This document shows positions 13,432-25,736 of a stretch of 64,000 bases of DNA, piece by piece. The position numbers and the translations under genes were made by a program. Position 1 is the stretch's first letter, and each line of letters begins with the position of its first letter. Source of the DNA: Anaeromyces robustus (lineage: Eukaryota > Neocallimastigomycota > Neocallimastigomycetes > Neocallimastigales > Neocallimastigaceae); contig MCFG01000006.1 of assembly GCA_002104895.1 (NCBI GenBank), positions 22,501-86,500 on the forward strand, in the 5' to 3' direction. Below the pieces are notes generated by a model, which worked only from the letters and a program-made list of their open reading frames with translations, did no database searches and was not told where the DNA came from.

Positions 13432-14133
13432 TTATGTATAAATAGTTGGTTTATCATGAGATCTAATACCATAAATAAAGTATTGATGACCATCATTAAG
13501 TTCTTCCATTGGTATATGTAATCTCCATCTTCTAACAACTTCACATAGTGCTAAATATATTAAAAAGTAAAAATTAAAAAAAAAAAAAAAGAAATGATTT
13601 TATTTAATCATCAATTTTGTATATAAATGTAATAGAATAAAAATAGAATAAAATAATAATATTTTATAATAAAAATTTCCCCTGTTCTATTATTATTATT
13701 ATTAGTTTTAACTATTTATTTTTAAACTTACGAAGCTTCTTTGGTGTGTAATTAAGACCATTAATAGTGTTGAAGTCACGATCATCAGCTTCACATAAGT
13801 AATTATATTTAGGTTTGCAACTTTCAGATGGCAAACCATTCTTTCTATCATAATCTGCCTTATTTGTTGTAGTACCATCCAATTTAGCATTATTTGGTAT
13901 ATATTTTGGTCTTTGGTATCTTTCAACACGACTACTCTTTGGTTGATAATTATCATGATATGTTGTATCTCCTTCAAATGGTAAATTATTAGGAATATAT
14001 GAATTAGGACGAACATAACGATCTTGTAATGGCCATTCTAAGTAATCATGTTTTTGAGTAGTCATATCATCAAGTTTAAGATTAGATGGTGTGAACATTG
14101 TTGGGGCCTAATTATAATAAGATTAATTATGAC

Positions 14134-14183
<50 letters not shown>

Positions 14184-15645
14184 TATAATAATAATAATAA
14201 TAGTAATAAAATAATAATAATTATAATAATAATAATAATAATAATATTAATAAAATAATAATAATATTAATAAAATAATAATAATTATAATAATCATAAA
14301 GATAAATAAATAAATATATATTAATTATGAATAATTATTATATTATTCTATTTTTTTTTATTTATACAATTATTTTAAATATTTTAAATTTTTTTTATAT
14401 CTTTTAAAATATAATTGTTATTATTTATAAAATTTGTAATTATACCTTTGCTTGACTGAATTTTGCTTTATGTGGTAAATAAGATGAAGCAGCTGTACTT
14501 TTAAAATCTCTATCTTCAGATAATGGAATATAATCATTTTTTCTTTTAACAATATCTGGTAATACATCCCAACGAATATAATCTTTATGATTAATTGTTA
14601 AATCATCTAATGGTAATTTGTTTGGTAAATATTTGTCGATTTTCTATTATAGAAAATCAATATATTAAAAAAATAATAATATTTTTTTTAATAAAATTTT
14701 ATTATTATTATTATTTTTTTATATATGTTAAATTTCCTTTGTAAAATTTTTTGTATTTTATTATTATCATTATAATTTACATTCTAGATATATATTCATA
14801 CCTTTATAAATCTTGGCGGTAGGTCTTTTTTAGTATAATCTTTATTATTTGTACTTAAGAAATCACGATCTTCATCTTCTGGGGAATATTTTAAAGGATC
14901 ACGTTTATAAGGTTTTTGAACATCCCATGGAAGATAATCTCTTTTATTAGTAGTCAAACCATCTAATTTTGCGTCATTTGGTTTATAAATTGTTTTTCTA
15001 GTATTTCGGGCAGGAAGATCCCATTTTTTATAATCGGCATTATTTGTTGTTTCTCCATAAAAATCACCAGAAGCTAATGGAACTAAATCTGGTTTAACTA
15101 ATTTTACTGGTCCTACGTCGTATTTTATATAATCTGCTTTTTGTGTTGTTTCTGAATCTAATGGTATATTATTTGGATTGTATATATTTACTTTAGGCTA
15201 ATATTATTAATAAAAATAATATTTTTTTTATATATAATCATATTATTATAAAATTTTTATAGTGAATATTAATCATATATTGATATTATTAATACAATTT
15301 ATTTATATATATAGTTTAAATATATTTATATATCATTTAAGAAAAAAGCATTCAATAAATTTATATATTTTTATTATTATTTTTTTAAATATTTATAATG
15401 TAAATAAAATAAAAAAGTATTCTATACGTTAGCTCTTTTTGATAATGGATGTTGAATATATTTATCATGACTTTCTGTATTTCCTTCAAATGGACATGTA
15501 TTTGGAATATAGTCATCAGCTTTTCGACGCTCTAATGGAACTGATTTTTCTAAATAATTCTGATTATATTCTATTTAATAAATAATTAACATCATATTAT
15601 ATAGTATAGTATATATAATAATTATTTAAATATTATATTTTTTAA

Positions 15646-15712
<67 letters not shown>

Positions 15713-15985
15713 GTAATGATAATTATTATTATTGATATTATATACCAGTATCTCCTGATAATGGGATATGAGGACATTTATGTTTCAAAGTACAATGGTG
15801 CTTGGTACAAGTACAAACTAGTTAAAAAATGATAATAATTATTACAATATTTTTTATTAATATATATAAATATAATTATATTAAAAGTTATAATTTTAAA
15901 ATAATATAAAAGATTATTTACCTTGACAAACACAACCATCCACTTTAGGATCATACCCTAAACTTGTTATATTATTTACACTCAT
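13432..15985 (-). CDS. SAXO/FAM154-like axonemal microtubule-stabilising protein
   Basis: Seven exons on -: 15985-15922, 15817-15746, 15570-15428, 15197-14802, 14643-14446, 14107-13732 and 13550-13432. All are in phase, giving 455 aa. The N-terminus is Cys/His-rich (CVCQVCTCTKHHCTLKHKCPH), the hallmark of SAXO proteins (STOP/MAP6-related). About eight spaced repeats follow of the form polar-ADY-x-x-W/Y-D then x-P-x-N-x-L-x-x-x-T, for example TNNADYKKWDLP, TNKRDYLPWDVQ, NHKDYIRWDVLP and TQKHDYLEW. In animals and protists these bind the inner surface of ciliary or centriolar microtubules. This is the clearest sign that the organism builds a flagellum, since SAXO proteins are absent from non-flagellated fungi as far as I know. 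The tail (WRLHIPMEELNDG) lacks the repeat. No enzyme domain is present. Confidence 0.88.
14139..14292. repeat. (TAA)n intronic array
   Basis: Interrupted ATA/ATT trinucleotide array in intron 5 of the SAXO-like gene. A similar (TAA)n block lies at about 15650-15711 in intron 2. Confidence 0.8.
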
Positions 15986-16905
15986 TTTTATATTTCTTTT
16001 TAATAATCTCACTATATTACCAATATTAAAACAAATTTATATTTATATTGTAAATCTATTATTTTAATAATTGACAAAAAAAATTAAAAAAAATTTAAAA
16101 AAAAAATATAAAATGAATAGGATAAAATTAAAAAATAAAAAATAAAAAATGATAATAATAATAATAATAATATATTATTATTATTATTATAATGATAATA
16201 AATAAATTTTTTTTCGAGACTTAATAATAATTTAGATAAAATTAAGCTATAAAGAAACTTTTTTACTTTTTTTTGATTATAGTTTTTTTATTATAATATT
16301 TATTAATGACAATTTTGTTTATTTTTTTTTTTTTTTTTAAATTTTTTTTTATTTTGTATAAACTTTAAATTATTTTATACCAATAGATTTATAAATATAA
16401 TTTATTCCAAGTATTTATATACATATATATATTTTTTTCTTTTTTATTTTATCTTATTATATTTTATATTATTATTATTTTTTAAAGATATTTATATATA
16501 TATATATAAACTATATTATATTTTGTTTTATTTTTTATAAATTTATTACAAATTTAGTAATAAATAATGAAAGGAATTTTTACAAGCTTTGTTTTAAGAT
16601 TGAATTTTTTTTTTTCAAATTATATTTGAAAAAAAACTAATAAAAAAAATATATTTTTCTATAACTAAATTTTTTTTATTATTCTTTATTATTTTATATT
16701 TATGCATAGATATGGAATTTTCATAATTATATCAAAATCAGTTATTTATTTCAACTGAATGAATTCTTGTTTAATTTAAATTATTATAATTATTAAAAGG
16801 TTTAATTTGATTTATAATTTTTATTTAATATATATATATGTAACATATGTAACATCTTTTTGATATTTATTATAACAAGTAAATTCAAATTTATGATAAA
16901 AAATA

Positions 16906-16935
16906 ATTTCCTATTCTATTTCTAAAATAGGAAAT
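16906..16935. repeat. Perfect 10-bp inverted repeat
   Basis: ATTTCCTATT (16906-16915) and AATAGGAAAT (16926-16935), with a 10-nt spacer. Similar TTTCCTATTAT words recur near 21228 and 22192, so this may be part of a dispersed degenerate repeat. Confidence 0.65.
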
Positions 16936-17296
16936 AGTGAAAAACGAAAGACATAAATTAGATAAAATGTATTATTTATTTTATATTAATATTTATGATT
17001 CTTATTGAAAAGTTTAAATTTATATATATTTTTTTAAAAACTAAACTTTAAAATGAATAAAGTTAGTAGAATCAAAGAATTTGATTAATGGTTTCATTTA
17101 AATAATGATTTAAATATAATAATTTATTTATATAAAAAATTATATCTTTTTTTTTTTTTTTTATTATGAATATTATTAATATATAATTTTTTAATATTAT
17201 TTATAGTACATAGATTCATATTATTAATAAAGGCGAAATAAAATTTTACAATAAAAATAATAGCATTAACAATGATAATAACTTTAACAATAATAA

Positions 17297-17371
<75 letters not shown>
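17297..17371. repeat. (AAAT)n tetranucleotide array
   Basis: About 18 consecutive AAAT units. Confidence 0.88.
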
Positions 17372-17372
<1 letters not shown>

Positions 17373-18338
17373 AATTGATAAAATGAAAAAAAAAAAGAAA
17401 ATTTATTTATTGAATTAACTAATTTTGGATATTAATTTAATATATTTAAAATGTTTTTTAAATAAAATATGGAAAAAATTATTTAAATATTCATATAAGT
17501 GTGGGGAATTATTGTTGTATTTTTAATTTTTGATTAATTATAATTTATAAATTTAAATATTGTTATAATAAATAACAATATTTAATAAATAATAAATAAT
17601 AAATAATAAATAATAATAATAAATAACAACAACAACAACAACATATATATATATATTTAAATTATTAGGTTGCTAAATTAAAAAGTAAATTTTTTATAAA
17701 AAATCCAAAATATTGTTTTTAATATTTTGTATTATAATTATCTCTATAAAATAAATCATGACTAACAATAGCAATATCTTGTTTTCTAATTATTTTAAAA
17801 CGTTTACATTATATAACGACATAAAAATAATAATAATAATATATATCAAAATATTGTTATATTAATTTAACAAAAAAGAAGTAGATAATATAATAACATT
17901 TTTAAGATAAAATATATAGAACACATTCTATACTAAAAATGTTAAAATTATAATTTTATATTCATATATAGATTATTTTATTATTATTAATATATGTAAA
18001 TTTTTTACACAAGATAATAAATAAATAAATAGTAGTAAATTAAAATAATTAAAAAAAATAATACACTATATAATATATTTAATAAATTCAAATTTAAATA
18101 ATTAATTTACTATTTATGTAATACACTCTATTACAATTATTACTACATATATAAAAGTTATTTTTTTAAAAAGTTCATTAAAATAATTTTTTACAATAAC
18201 ATATAATTTTTATTTATTAAATATATTTTAGAATTGAAATTGGAATTCGAAAGTCATTTTTGATGTATTTATTTGTTCAATTTTATTATATTATAATATA
18301 TTACTTATTACAAATGAAATTAAAATACAAAATCATTT

Positions 18339-19031
18339 TCAATAAGAAATTCTTATATTTTTTCGTTTTTTAATTGAATTTGGTAGTTCACTTATAGAGA
18401 ACTTACATCCACTGATATCTAATAATTGTAATTTTTTTAAATTTTTGATTGAGTTAGGTATATTTTTTAATTCTTCATTATAACTAATATTCAATTCTCT
18501 TAAATTTCTAAAATTTTCAATTGATTCTGGAAAAGTATCTACATAAGGGAAGTAGATACATAACTTTTCTAAATTTAAATTTTCAGTGAAGTCGCGTAAA
18601 TCAGAACACGTAAAGTCAGTCATCATCAATTCTTTCAAATTTTCTGGAAACATGTCATATTCATAAAAAAATATGTCATTTTTATTACAAACATGTCCAC
18701 CGAGCTTAAGAGATTCTAATTTGGTCAAATTTCTGAAGGAATTAGGTAACATTATTGAACCAGTAAAACCAGATAATTCAATTTTCAATTTTTTTAAATT
18801 TATTAAATTACCAAAGGAATCAGGTATTATTATGGAATCAGGAGCATATATATATAGTTCTTCTAGATTTGTTAAATCTCCAAACGATTCAGTTAATATT
18901 AGATTAGTACCTTTTAATATGATAAATTTTTTCAAATTTGGGAAATTATCTAAATAATCTATAACCATATGGTCCAATCTTAATACTTTACATTTTTCTA
19001 TTTCTTCCCCGGGAAAAATTTCTTTCACCAT
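18339..19031 (-). CDS. Leucine-rich repeat protein, intronless, 230 aa
   Basis: A single open frame with no intron. After a short N-terminus (MVKEIFPGEEIEKCKVLRLD) come about eight leucine-rich repeats of 20-24 residues. They carry the plant/SDS22-type consensus Lx-NLxxLxxLxI, for example FGDLTNLEELYIYAPDSI, FRNLTKLESLKLGG, FRNLRELNISYNEELKNI and LKKLQLLDISGCKF. The last repeats carry IPNSIKNL and LPNSIKK, the Ras-suppressor-like form. The protein ends directly after the final repeat with no other domain, signal peptide or membrane helix, so a small cytosolic protein-binding module is likely. The partner cannot be told from sequence. The lack of introns and the position beside a gene-poor, relic-bearing region suggest a recent or expanded lineage-specific copy; this is inference. 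Confidence 0.8.
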   Translation of the reverse strand: MVKEIFPGEEIEKCKVLRLDHMVIDYLDNFPNLKKFIILKGTNLILTESFGDLTNLEELYIYAPDSIIIPDSFGNLINLKKLKIELSGFTGSIMLPNSFRNLTKLESLKLGGHVCNKNDIFFYEYDMFPENLKELMMTDFTCSDLRDFTENLNLEKLCIYFPYVDTFPESIENFRNLRELNISYNEELKNIPNSIKNLKKLQLLDISGCKFSISELPNSIKKRKNIRISY

Positions 19032-19460
19032 TTTATTTTTATTTTTTTATTTTTATTTTTATTTTTTTATTTAACGTTGATTTATTAATATAGTTATTTA
19101 TTTATTTTTTTATATCTTTATAATAAAATATTAAACGAACGGTAAAAAGTATAAGAAAAAAAAAAAAAAAAGAAAAATCTTAATATTAATTATAACTGAA
19201 TATTTTATTATAGTTTCAAAGGAAAAAAAATTGTTATTTATATTTTATTTAAAATACAACTCATTGTATTAATAATATTTTGTTTGATAAAAATATTATT
19301 AATTTTTTGTTTTAAAGGCATTAATATTATTATAAATAAAAAAGAGTGAAAAAAAAAGTGTATTCTTTTGTTTCTTAATATTTTAATCAATTCACTTTTA
19401 ATTTTTTTTATTAATGTACATTTTTTTATTAACAATAAAAATAAATAAATAAGACATACA

Positions 19461-19931
19461 TTAATGGTATCCCATTTCTATTATGTGACCTACAAAATGG
19501 GGAAATAATGTAGGTGTAATACTATATGGCATATCGATATCGACTTCGCTGCTCTGTTTCTGTCGATAGTTCACTGCTGGATCATTAGGTACCTTAACAT
19601 TCCTATTTCGTCTCCTTTGACCACGAGCATCAAAATAGGCCCGCTTGTCACAGTCAGTGGTACCTTTTTGACATGCAAACAATTTATCACTTAATTCATT
19701 AGAATTAGCTGAGACAACCCTATCACATCTTATTAGTGATCAAATGTAGTATAGCATATTAGGTAGAATAAATACTTGAGGGAAAGGTTTTTGAATATCA
19801 CTGTGGTATATGATATTTCTAGGATAGAAAACCTCAAAAATATTTATACAGTCTTGAATTACCCTTCGCACCGAATAATAACTCCAACAACCCGTCAGCC
19901 GCACTACCCAACTGGGACAGGGTCAGGTTCC
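19461..19931 (-). pseudogene. Compositionally foreign decayed coding relic
   Basis: This block is visibly much richer in G+C than anything around it, and its edges are abrupt (an A-tract on the minus-strand upstream side at 19932-19943). Read on -, protein-like sequence runs through changing frames. First comes a segment containing LTLSQLGSAADGLLELL (about 19929-19837). A frame change leads to a segment with EVFYPRNIIYHSD. After a stop and another frame shift comes the longest segment (19753-19461), with ACQKGTTDCDKRAYFDARGQ, then an Arg-rich stretch, and ending FVGHIIEMGYH before TAA. No family is recognised. It could be a fragment of a transposon, an integrated RNA-virus or other viral segment, or a horizontally acquired gene. 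The breaks mean it is not expressed as one protein unless introns are hidden here. Confidence 0.55.
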
Positions 19932-20134
19932 TTTTTTTTTTAAAATAACATTTACCTAAAATAACTATCTACATCATATACAAATTATGAAGTTATTATA
20001 AATGTGTCAATTAATTTTTTGTTTTGAAGGAAATAATATTATTACAAATATAAAGAGTAATGTTAATATTATGTTTTTTATGTAATACACTGTACTCATT
20101 TATAATAATTATTTTTATTTAATTATTAATGTAT

Positions 20135-20334
20135 TTAAAATTTTACATTGTAGAAATAAAATTTTCTAGGGTTAGTATTATTTCTTTTAATATTGGTTAC
20201 AGCTTTTGTAATTGATATTAAACATCCGTATTTTTCACTCTCCATTACTTTATTAGCTCTGCATCAGTGTATTCATAGTAAAATTTTAAATTTTCAAATT
20301 CTATTTTAGGTTTTTCTATAGAATAGGTGTCATA
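20135..20334 (-). pseudogene. Decayed coding relic, frameshifted
   Basis: On - this 200-bp block reads as protein in consecutive frames: YDTYSIEKPKIEFENFK, then FYYEYTDAELIK, then SEKYGCLISITKAVTNIK to a TAA. Third positions are consistently A/T, as in real genes here. The complementary strand also has an open hydrophobic frame, but its codon use is less typical. Two frame changes (about 20282 and 20247) with no splice sites at those points suggest a pseudogene remnant. Family unknown. Confidence 0.4.
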
Positions 20335-21501
20335 TTAAATGTTTTTATTTTACTTATAAATGATAATACGCATTCACTTAGTTATAATAATTTATTTATT
20401 TAGTTAATTAATATATGTTCACTTATTAAATTTTTATATAATCAATTAATATACATTCAGATATAAATGTTTAATTAATACATTTTAATGTTAATATTAT
20501 TTTTATTACAAGCCTTTTAATCATATTATAAAATTTAACTTTTTTATATATTTTATATTATAGTAATAAATCTTTTTTTTTTTTTTTTTTTTGTGAATAA
20601 AGCTTTATTTATTTAAGTTTATCTTTATATCTTTGCATTTATAAAACTTTAAAATTACAAAATTTTTAATTTTTTTTTTTTTTAATTTGAATTATGAAAA
20701 AGACAATATATATATGATATAATCAATGAATAATTTAAAGGAATTAAAATGAAAATCAAGGAATATAAAAGAATTATTTATTATTTGTTATTAAAATAAT
20801 TATAAACTAATTAGAAGTTTATTTAATTAATAAAATTTATTTCTTCAATTGATACAAATGGAAGAAAAAAAAGGTACTATCTGTAAATGGACTTTTATAA
20901 TTTATAATATTTTAAAATTTATAAATATTCATTCTATTTTTTAATTCATTATAGAATATTTTATAATTTATAATATTCATTTTATTTTTTATTTCATTAT
21001 ATTAATATTTTAATGTTACATTCAAAGAAAATAATAAAATAATGTAATATTGATATTTATTTATTTAATTATTTTATTAATGGAATTTTTTAATTAAAAA
21101 AATATTAATGAAATCTTATAAATTAAAGTTTATTAAGTTTATTTAGATTTAACTATATTAAGTAGTTTAACGTTACACATTCTTTTAATATATTATTAGG
21201 AATAATTATTATTAATATATTGGATAATTTCCTATTATGGTTATATATTTATTACTATTAAATAATAATATATAAAATCAAAATATTATATTTATTATAT
21301 ATACAAATATAATGATATTTAATATTTTATGATTATTAATATATACTTAAATTAATTTCTTTTATATGATTAATAATATATACTTTAATTAATTTCTAAT
21401 ATTTTATATATTTACATTATAAATAATATTAAAGTAAAAAAAAAAATGTATTATTATTATATAATTTTTTTTAATGTCCATATTAAATATATTTTTATAC
21501 C

Positions 21502-21567
21502 GCAATTTCTTATTATGACATAATTAACTAAAGAGCAATTTCTTATTGTGATATAATTATCAAATGT
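21502..21567. repeat. Imperfect 33-bp tandem duplication
   Basis: Two adjacent 33-nt units both begin GCAATTTCTTATT. They start at 21502 and 21535 and differ at about six or seven positions. The bases are not simple sequence, so this is a true segment duplication. Confidence 0.65.
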
Positions 21568-21913
21568 AGTAATAATTAAATATATTGAATATGAAGGCGT
21601 GAAAACTTAAAAAAATTATATATGATTGATATATATTATTGTTTATTGTTTACTCTAAGGTGAAAGTAATATTATTTCATGACATATTTTATATTTATAT
21701 TATACTTAATAATTTTCTACACAAAATAATTTTTTTTTCAATATATTTATTAATAATTTAATTATTTATTATATAATTTGAATAAAAGTTTTATATAATT
21801 ATATTATGTATATGTAAATCTATTAATATTATTGTGTTCATGGCTTTTTTTATATTTTTTCTCATAATAATAGTGACGTTGTATTTTTTACATTATAGTG
21901 TATACGATAATAG

Positions 21914-21914
<1 letters not shown>

Positions 21915-21980
<66 letters not shown>

Positions 21981-22164
21981 ACAAACATATAAATAAATGA
22001 ATTAATAACTAAATTAATAAATAAATAAATAATAACAAACAAACAAATAAATGAATAAACGAATAAATGAATAAATGAATAAATGAATAAATGAATAAAT
22101 GAATAAATGAATAAATGAATAAATGAATAAATGAATAAATGAATAAATGAATAAATGAATAAAT
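21915..22164. repeat. Compound AAAT then AAATGAAT array
   Basis: A pure (AAAT)n block (about 21915-21981) passes through degenerate AAAC and AAAT units. It then becomes a regular 8-bp AAATGAAT array (about 22040-22164) with roughly 13 copies. This shows stepwise evolution of a tetranucleotide into a higher-order unit. Confidence 0.85.
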
Positions 22165-25100
22165 AAATTATTATTAGTATAATTGAATGGAAATTTCCTA
22201 TTATATTTATATAATATTATAATAATAAAATAACAAATAATAATAAATCAATTTTTTGTATATAAATTAAAAGAATTATATAGAATATATCTAAATAACC
22301 ATTTTTTTTTGTTAAATAAATATATATAAAAATTTTTAATATAGCATAAAATAGTACAGTTTATAATATATAAATATAATAACAATATATATTAATATAT
22401 ATGATAATATTAATTTTTAATATTAATTAGCGGTTATTAATTTATTATTTATATAATTATACTAGTACAATTAAATAAATCCACTCATTAAATAGAATAT
22501 TTAAATATATAAATAATGAATAGTGTATGACTATGATTTTGTAATATATAGTTTCAATATATTATTAATATGCTATATAGTATATTAATATATTATTATA
22601 TATTAATAAGTACATGACTAATGACGTATTATTCTATAAAGAAATATAGTTATAAATTAATTGATTAATTTCTATTAATATAAATGTATGCATTAAATAT
22701 ATATATTAACATATATTTTAATGAATACTTAGTATATTCTATTAGTAAAATAAATGTATATGTAATACAAATTATAATAAATAATAAAATATTTGTTTTT
22801 TTTTTTTTTTAAATTTACTATTATATAAAATTTTTATATATGTTAGTATATAAACTTTAATAAATAATATTATTTAATTATATAATATTTATTATATATT
22901 TATTATATACAAACCTTTTTATATGTATTATAATAAATTATAATTTAAATATATTATTTATTTTTGTTATATTTATTATTAATAGTAAATCATTTTTATA
23001 GAGTAAATAATTAAAATATTTAATCAATTTAAAATTTAATAAATCAAATCATTTCTTAATGATAATAATGATAATAATTAAATTGGTTTTAACTTAATAT
23101 ATTAGAATTAATTTATTATAAATATTAATATATTTGATAATATATATTCAATTAATTATGTCTTATTTTTTTGTACGAATAATATTAGACTTTATAAAAA
23201 AAGTATAATATAATTATGTATTAATTATTAAATATATAATTAATATATTTAATATATATTATTATATTAATTAAAAGATATTAATTTTATATAATATTAT
23301 ATAAATACTATATAATTTAATTTATAATGGCCCCATAAGAACTTAGCCTAATCTAAACTTTTTTATTCTTATGGTATTACAACAAAACATATTTACTGTA
23401 CACAATAATTTATTTATAATATATATTATAATATATTATAAATAAATTATAATATATTAATACTATATAAATTAATATAAGCAATATGAATTATATAATA
23501 TAATAAATAAAATATTAATCAAAATTAGTATTATTAAATAGAAGAAAAATCATAATGAAATAAATGAATGATATATTAACTCAACAAATAAAGAAATATA
23601 AAATAATAAATGAATGAATACAAGTAAATAAATAAATAAAAATGATGAATAAATAAATAGTGAAAGTAAGTAGATAAGCAAATAAAAATAAATAAATAAT
23701 TTAAATATATATATTATGATAATTTTAATATATTAATTAGTAATTTATATAAAACTTTTAATAATTAGTATTTATGATATTAAAAGCTTTTGCTTTTAAA
23801 ATATGCTTTGTTTTTATTTTGTAAAATTTTAATTCCTTATTATTTTTTATTTTATATAATTATTTTTTAAGTTTTATTTTCTTTTTTTTTTTTTTTTTCC
23901 TTAATTCATTTTTTAATATATCATCGTAAAATAGAATTCATGAGAATAAAAAATTAAAAAAAAAAAAATTCTATTACAGATGATTAATATAACATAATTC
24001 TTTTTAATTTAAAAAATACACTTTTTTTTTTCTTTTTTAATTCAATTTTTATATTATTTATAAAAGAGAAAAAAGTAATAAAATATAGAAAATAATAAAA
24101 GAAAATATAGATAAAACAAAATAAAAAAAAAGGAAGAAATTAAACATTAACAAATAATTAGTAAAAAATAAGAATAGTCATTAATACAATATATTAATAT
24201 ATTTTAGTAAAAAAACAAAAAAAAAGCACTTTAAAAGCTTTGATATAAATAATTATATTTTATTATAAAAGAAATCAAAAACCTTTTAATAATTTTTTAA
24301 AAAATACATATTTGCGTATCATAATTTTTTAAAATAGGAATTTTTTGAATACTGTATTTTAAATAGTTAATTTATTTGTATTAATGCTTTTTTTATTGAA
24401 ATGATATATGTTATTTATTAATCATAATATTTTTCACTACTTTTTTTTTAATAAATAAAATTTAAATAGTAATAAAATATTATAAAAATATTAAATAATA
24501 ATAATAAAAAAGAATAAAACAAATAATAAAAATAAATAATAAAACAAAAACAAAAGTAAAAGTCAAAATAAAAATAAATAATTTTTCAAAAGAATAAATT
24601 AAAAATTAAATTAAATAAATTATAAAAATTAAGATTGCTAATATTTTTAGAAAATAGTATTAACAAATTTTAAATCAATCAACATAATATTTATATATAA
24701 TTTTTATATTTACAATATTTTATGTTTAATAATTTTGAAATTAATTTTGTTTATAATTTCATTTTCTAAATTTATTAAAGTATTATATTGCAATTAAATA
24801 AATATAAATATATAAAAACAGTAAAAAAAAAATAAATTTACTCTTTATATATCAAGATTAAGAATAAGTAATATTTACAGTAATATTTAAAATATATTGT
24901 ATATATTTTAATATCTATTAATATAATATTTATTTTTTAAAGTATTATCAATAATAATTATTTTAATCGAAACATTATTTATTATAAAATAAATTTTAAT
25001 ACAAGTATAAAATTAAAAAAGATGATTTAAAGTAATAATAATAATATATAAATGATATTGATATTGATTTTTTCATTATATACAAGCAGTAATTTTCGCA

Positions 25101-25736
25101 AATAATTTATAAATTTATAAAATTTAAATATTTTATAGTACAATTAAAAGATTATTAAAGATAATTCTTCAATAGAATTAAATATTTTATTAATAAATAT
25201 TGTAATCATTTTTAAAATAATTCAAAATATAAATTAATACCTAGTGTATTTAATTACATAATTAAAATAAATTTATCAATTAAAATATATTTGAACATAA
25301 ATAACATTAAAACATAATTAAAAAAATAAAAAATAAACAAAACAAAATAAAAAAATAATACATACAATAATTTAAATTTTTATATATTTTTTACAATCTT
25401 ATCTTATTATTTATAAAATATTTATAAAATATTTATGAAATTTTATCATAATAATTAGCATTAAACTTTGTATATAAAATATAAATAGTTATTTTTATAG
25501 TTTTATTAAATTGTAAAAGTATAATAAGTATATTATTTTACTCTTAACATTTTAATAAAAATAATAAAAATGAAAAACTGTTATAATAATTTTTATATAA
25601 ATCGATATAACTCTTTTAAATTTATTTTTAATTTTAATATATTTACTTACTAAAGTTTAATGAATATAATTTTTTTTACAAAAATAAAAAATAAAGTAGT
25701 AAAAATTATTGACAATAAACTTATAACCAAAGAGGA

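Larger units (their letters stand above)
15986..18338. other. Intergenic, AT-rich, one hairpin and one AAAT array
   Basis: Holds the presumed promoter of the SAXO-like gene and the 3' flank of the LRR gene. Beyond the hairpin at 16906-16935 and the array at 17297-17371 I see only low-complexity A/T sequence and no coding frame. Confidence 0.6.
20340..25736. other. Gene-poor AT-rich region upstream of the giant nucleotidyltransferase gene
   Basis: About 5.4 kb of mostly A/T sequence with simple-sequence arrays (21915-22164) and a 33-bp imperfect tandem duplication. A short less AT-rich patch at 23327-23403 contains an inverted CCATAAGAA / TTCTTATGG pair. No credible gene seen. Confidence 0.6.

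Noticed and set aside
13708-14016. Second minus-strand frame overlapping SAXO exon 6
   Set aside because: Out of phase with the flanking exons and lacks the ADY repeats.
18673-18957. 94-codon frame on + inside the LRR gene
   Set aside because: Antisense shadow of the regularly repeated LRR coding sequence.
19860-19931. Possible rRNA or tRNA fragment, because it is the most GC-rich stretch
   Set aside because: No rRNA core motif or cloverleaf was seen, and it translates into a plausible open segment on the minus strand.
23327-23403. Patch with CCATAAGAA / TTCTTATGG inverted pair and short coding-like text
   Set aside because: Frames break within about 17 codons and the pairing is short; may be a relic but evidence is too thin.
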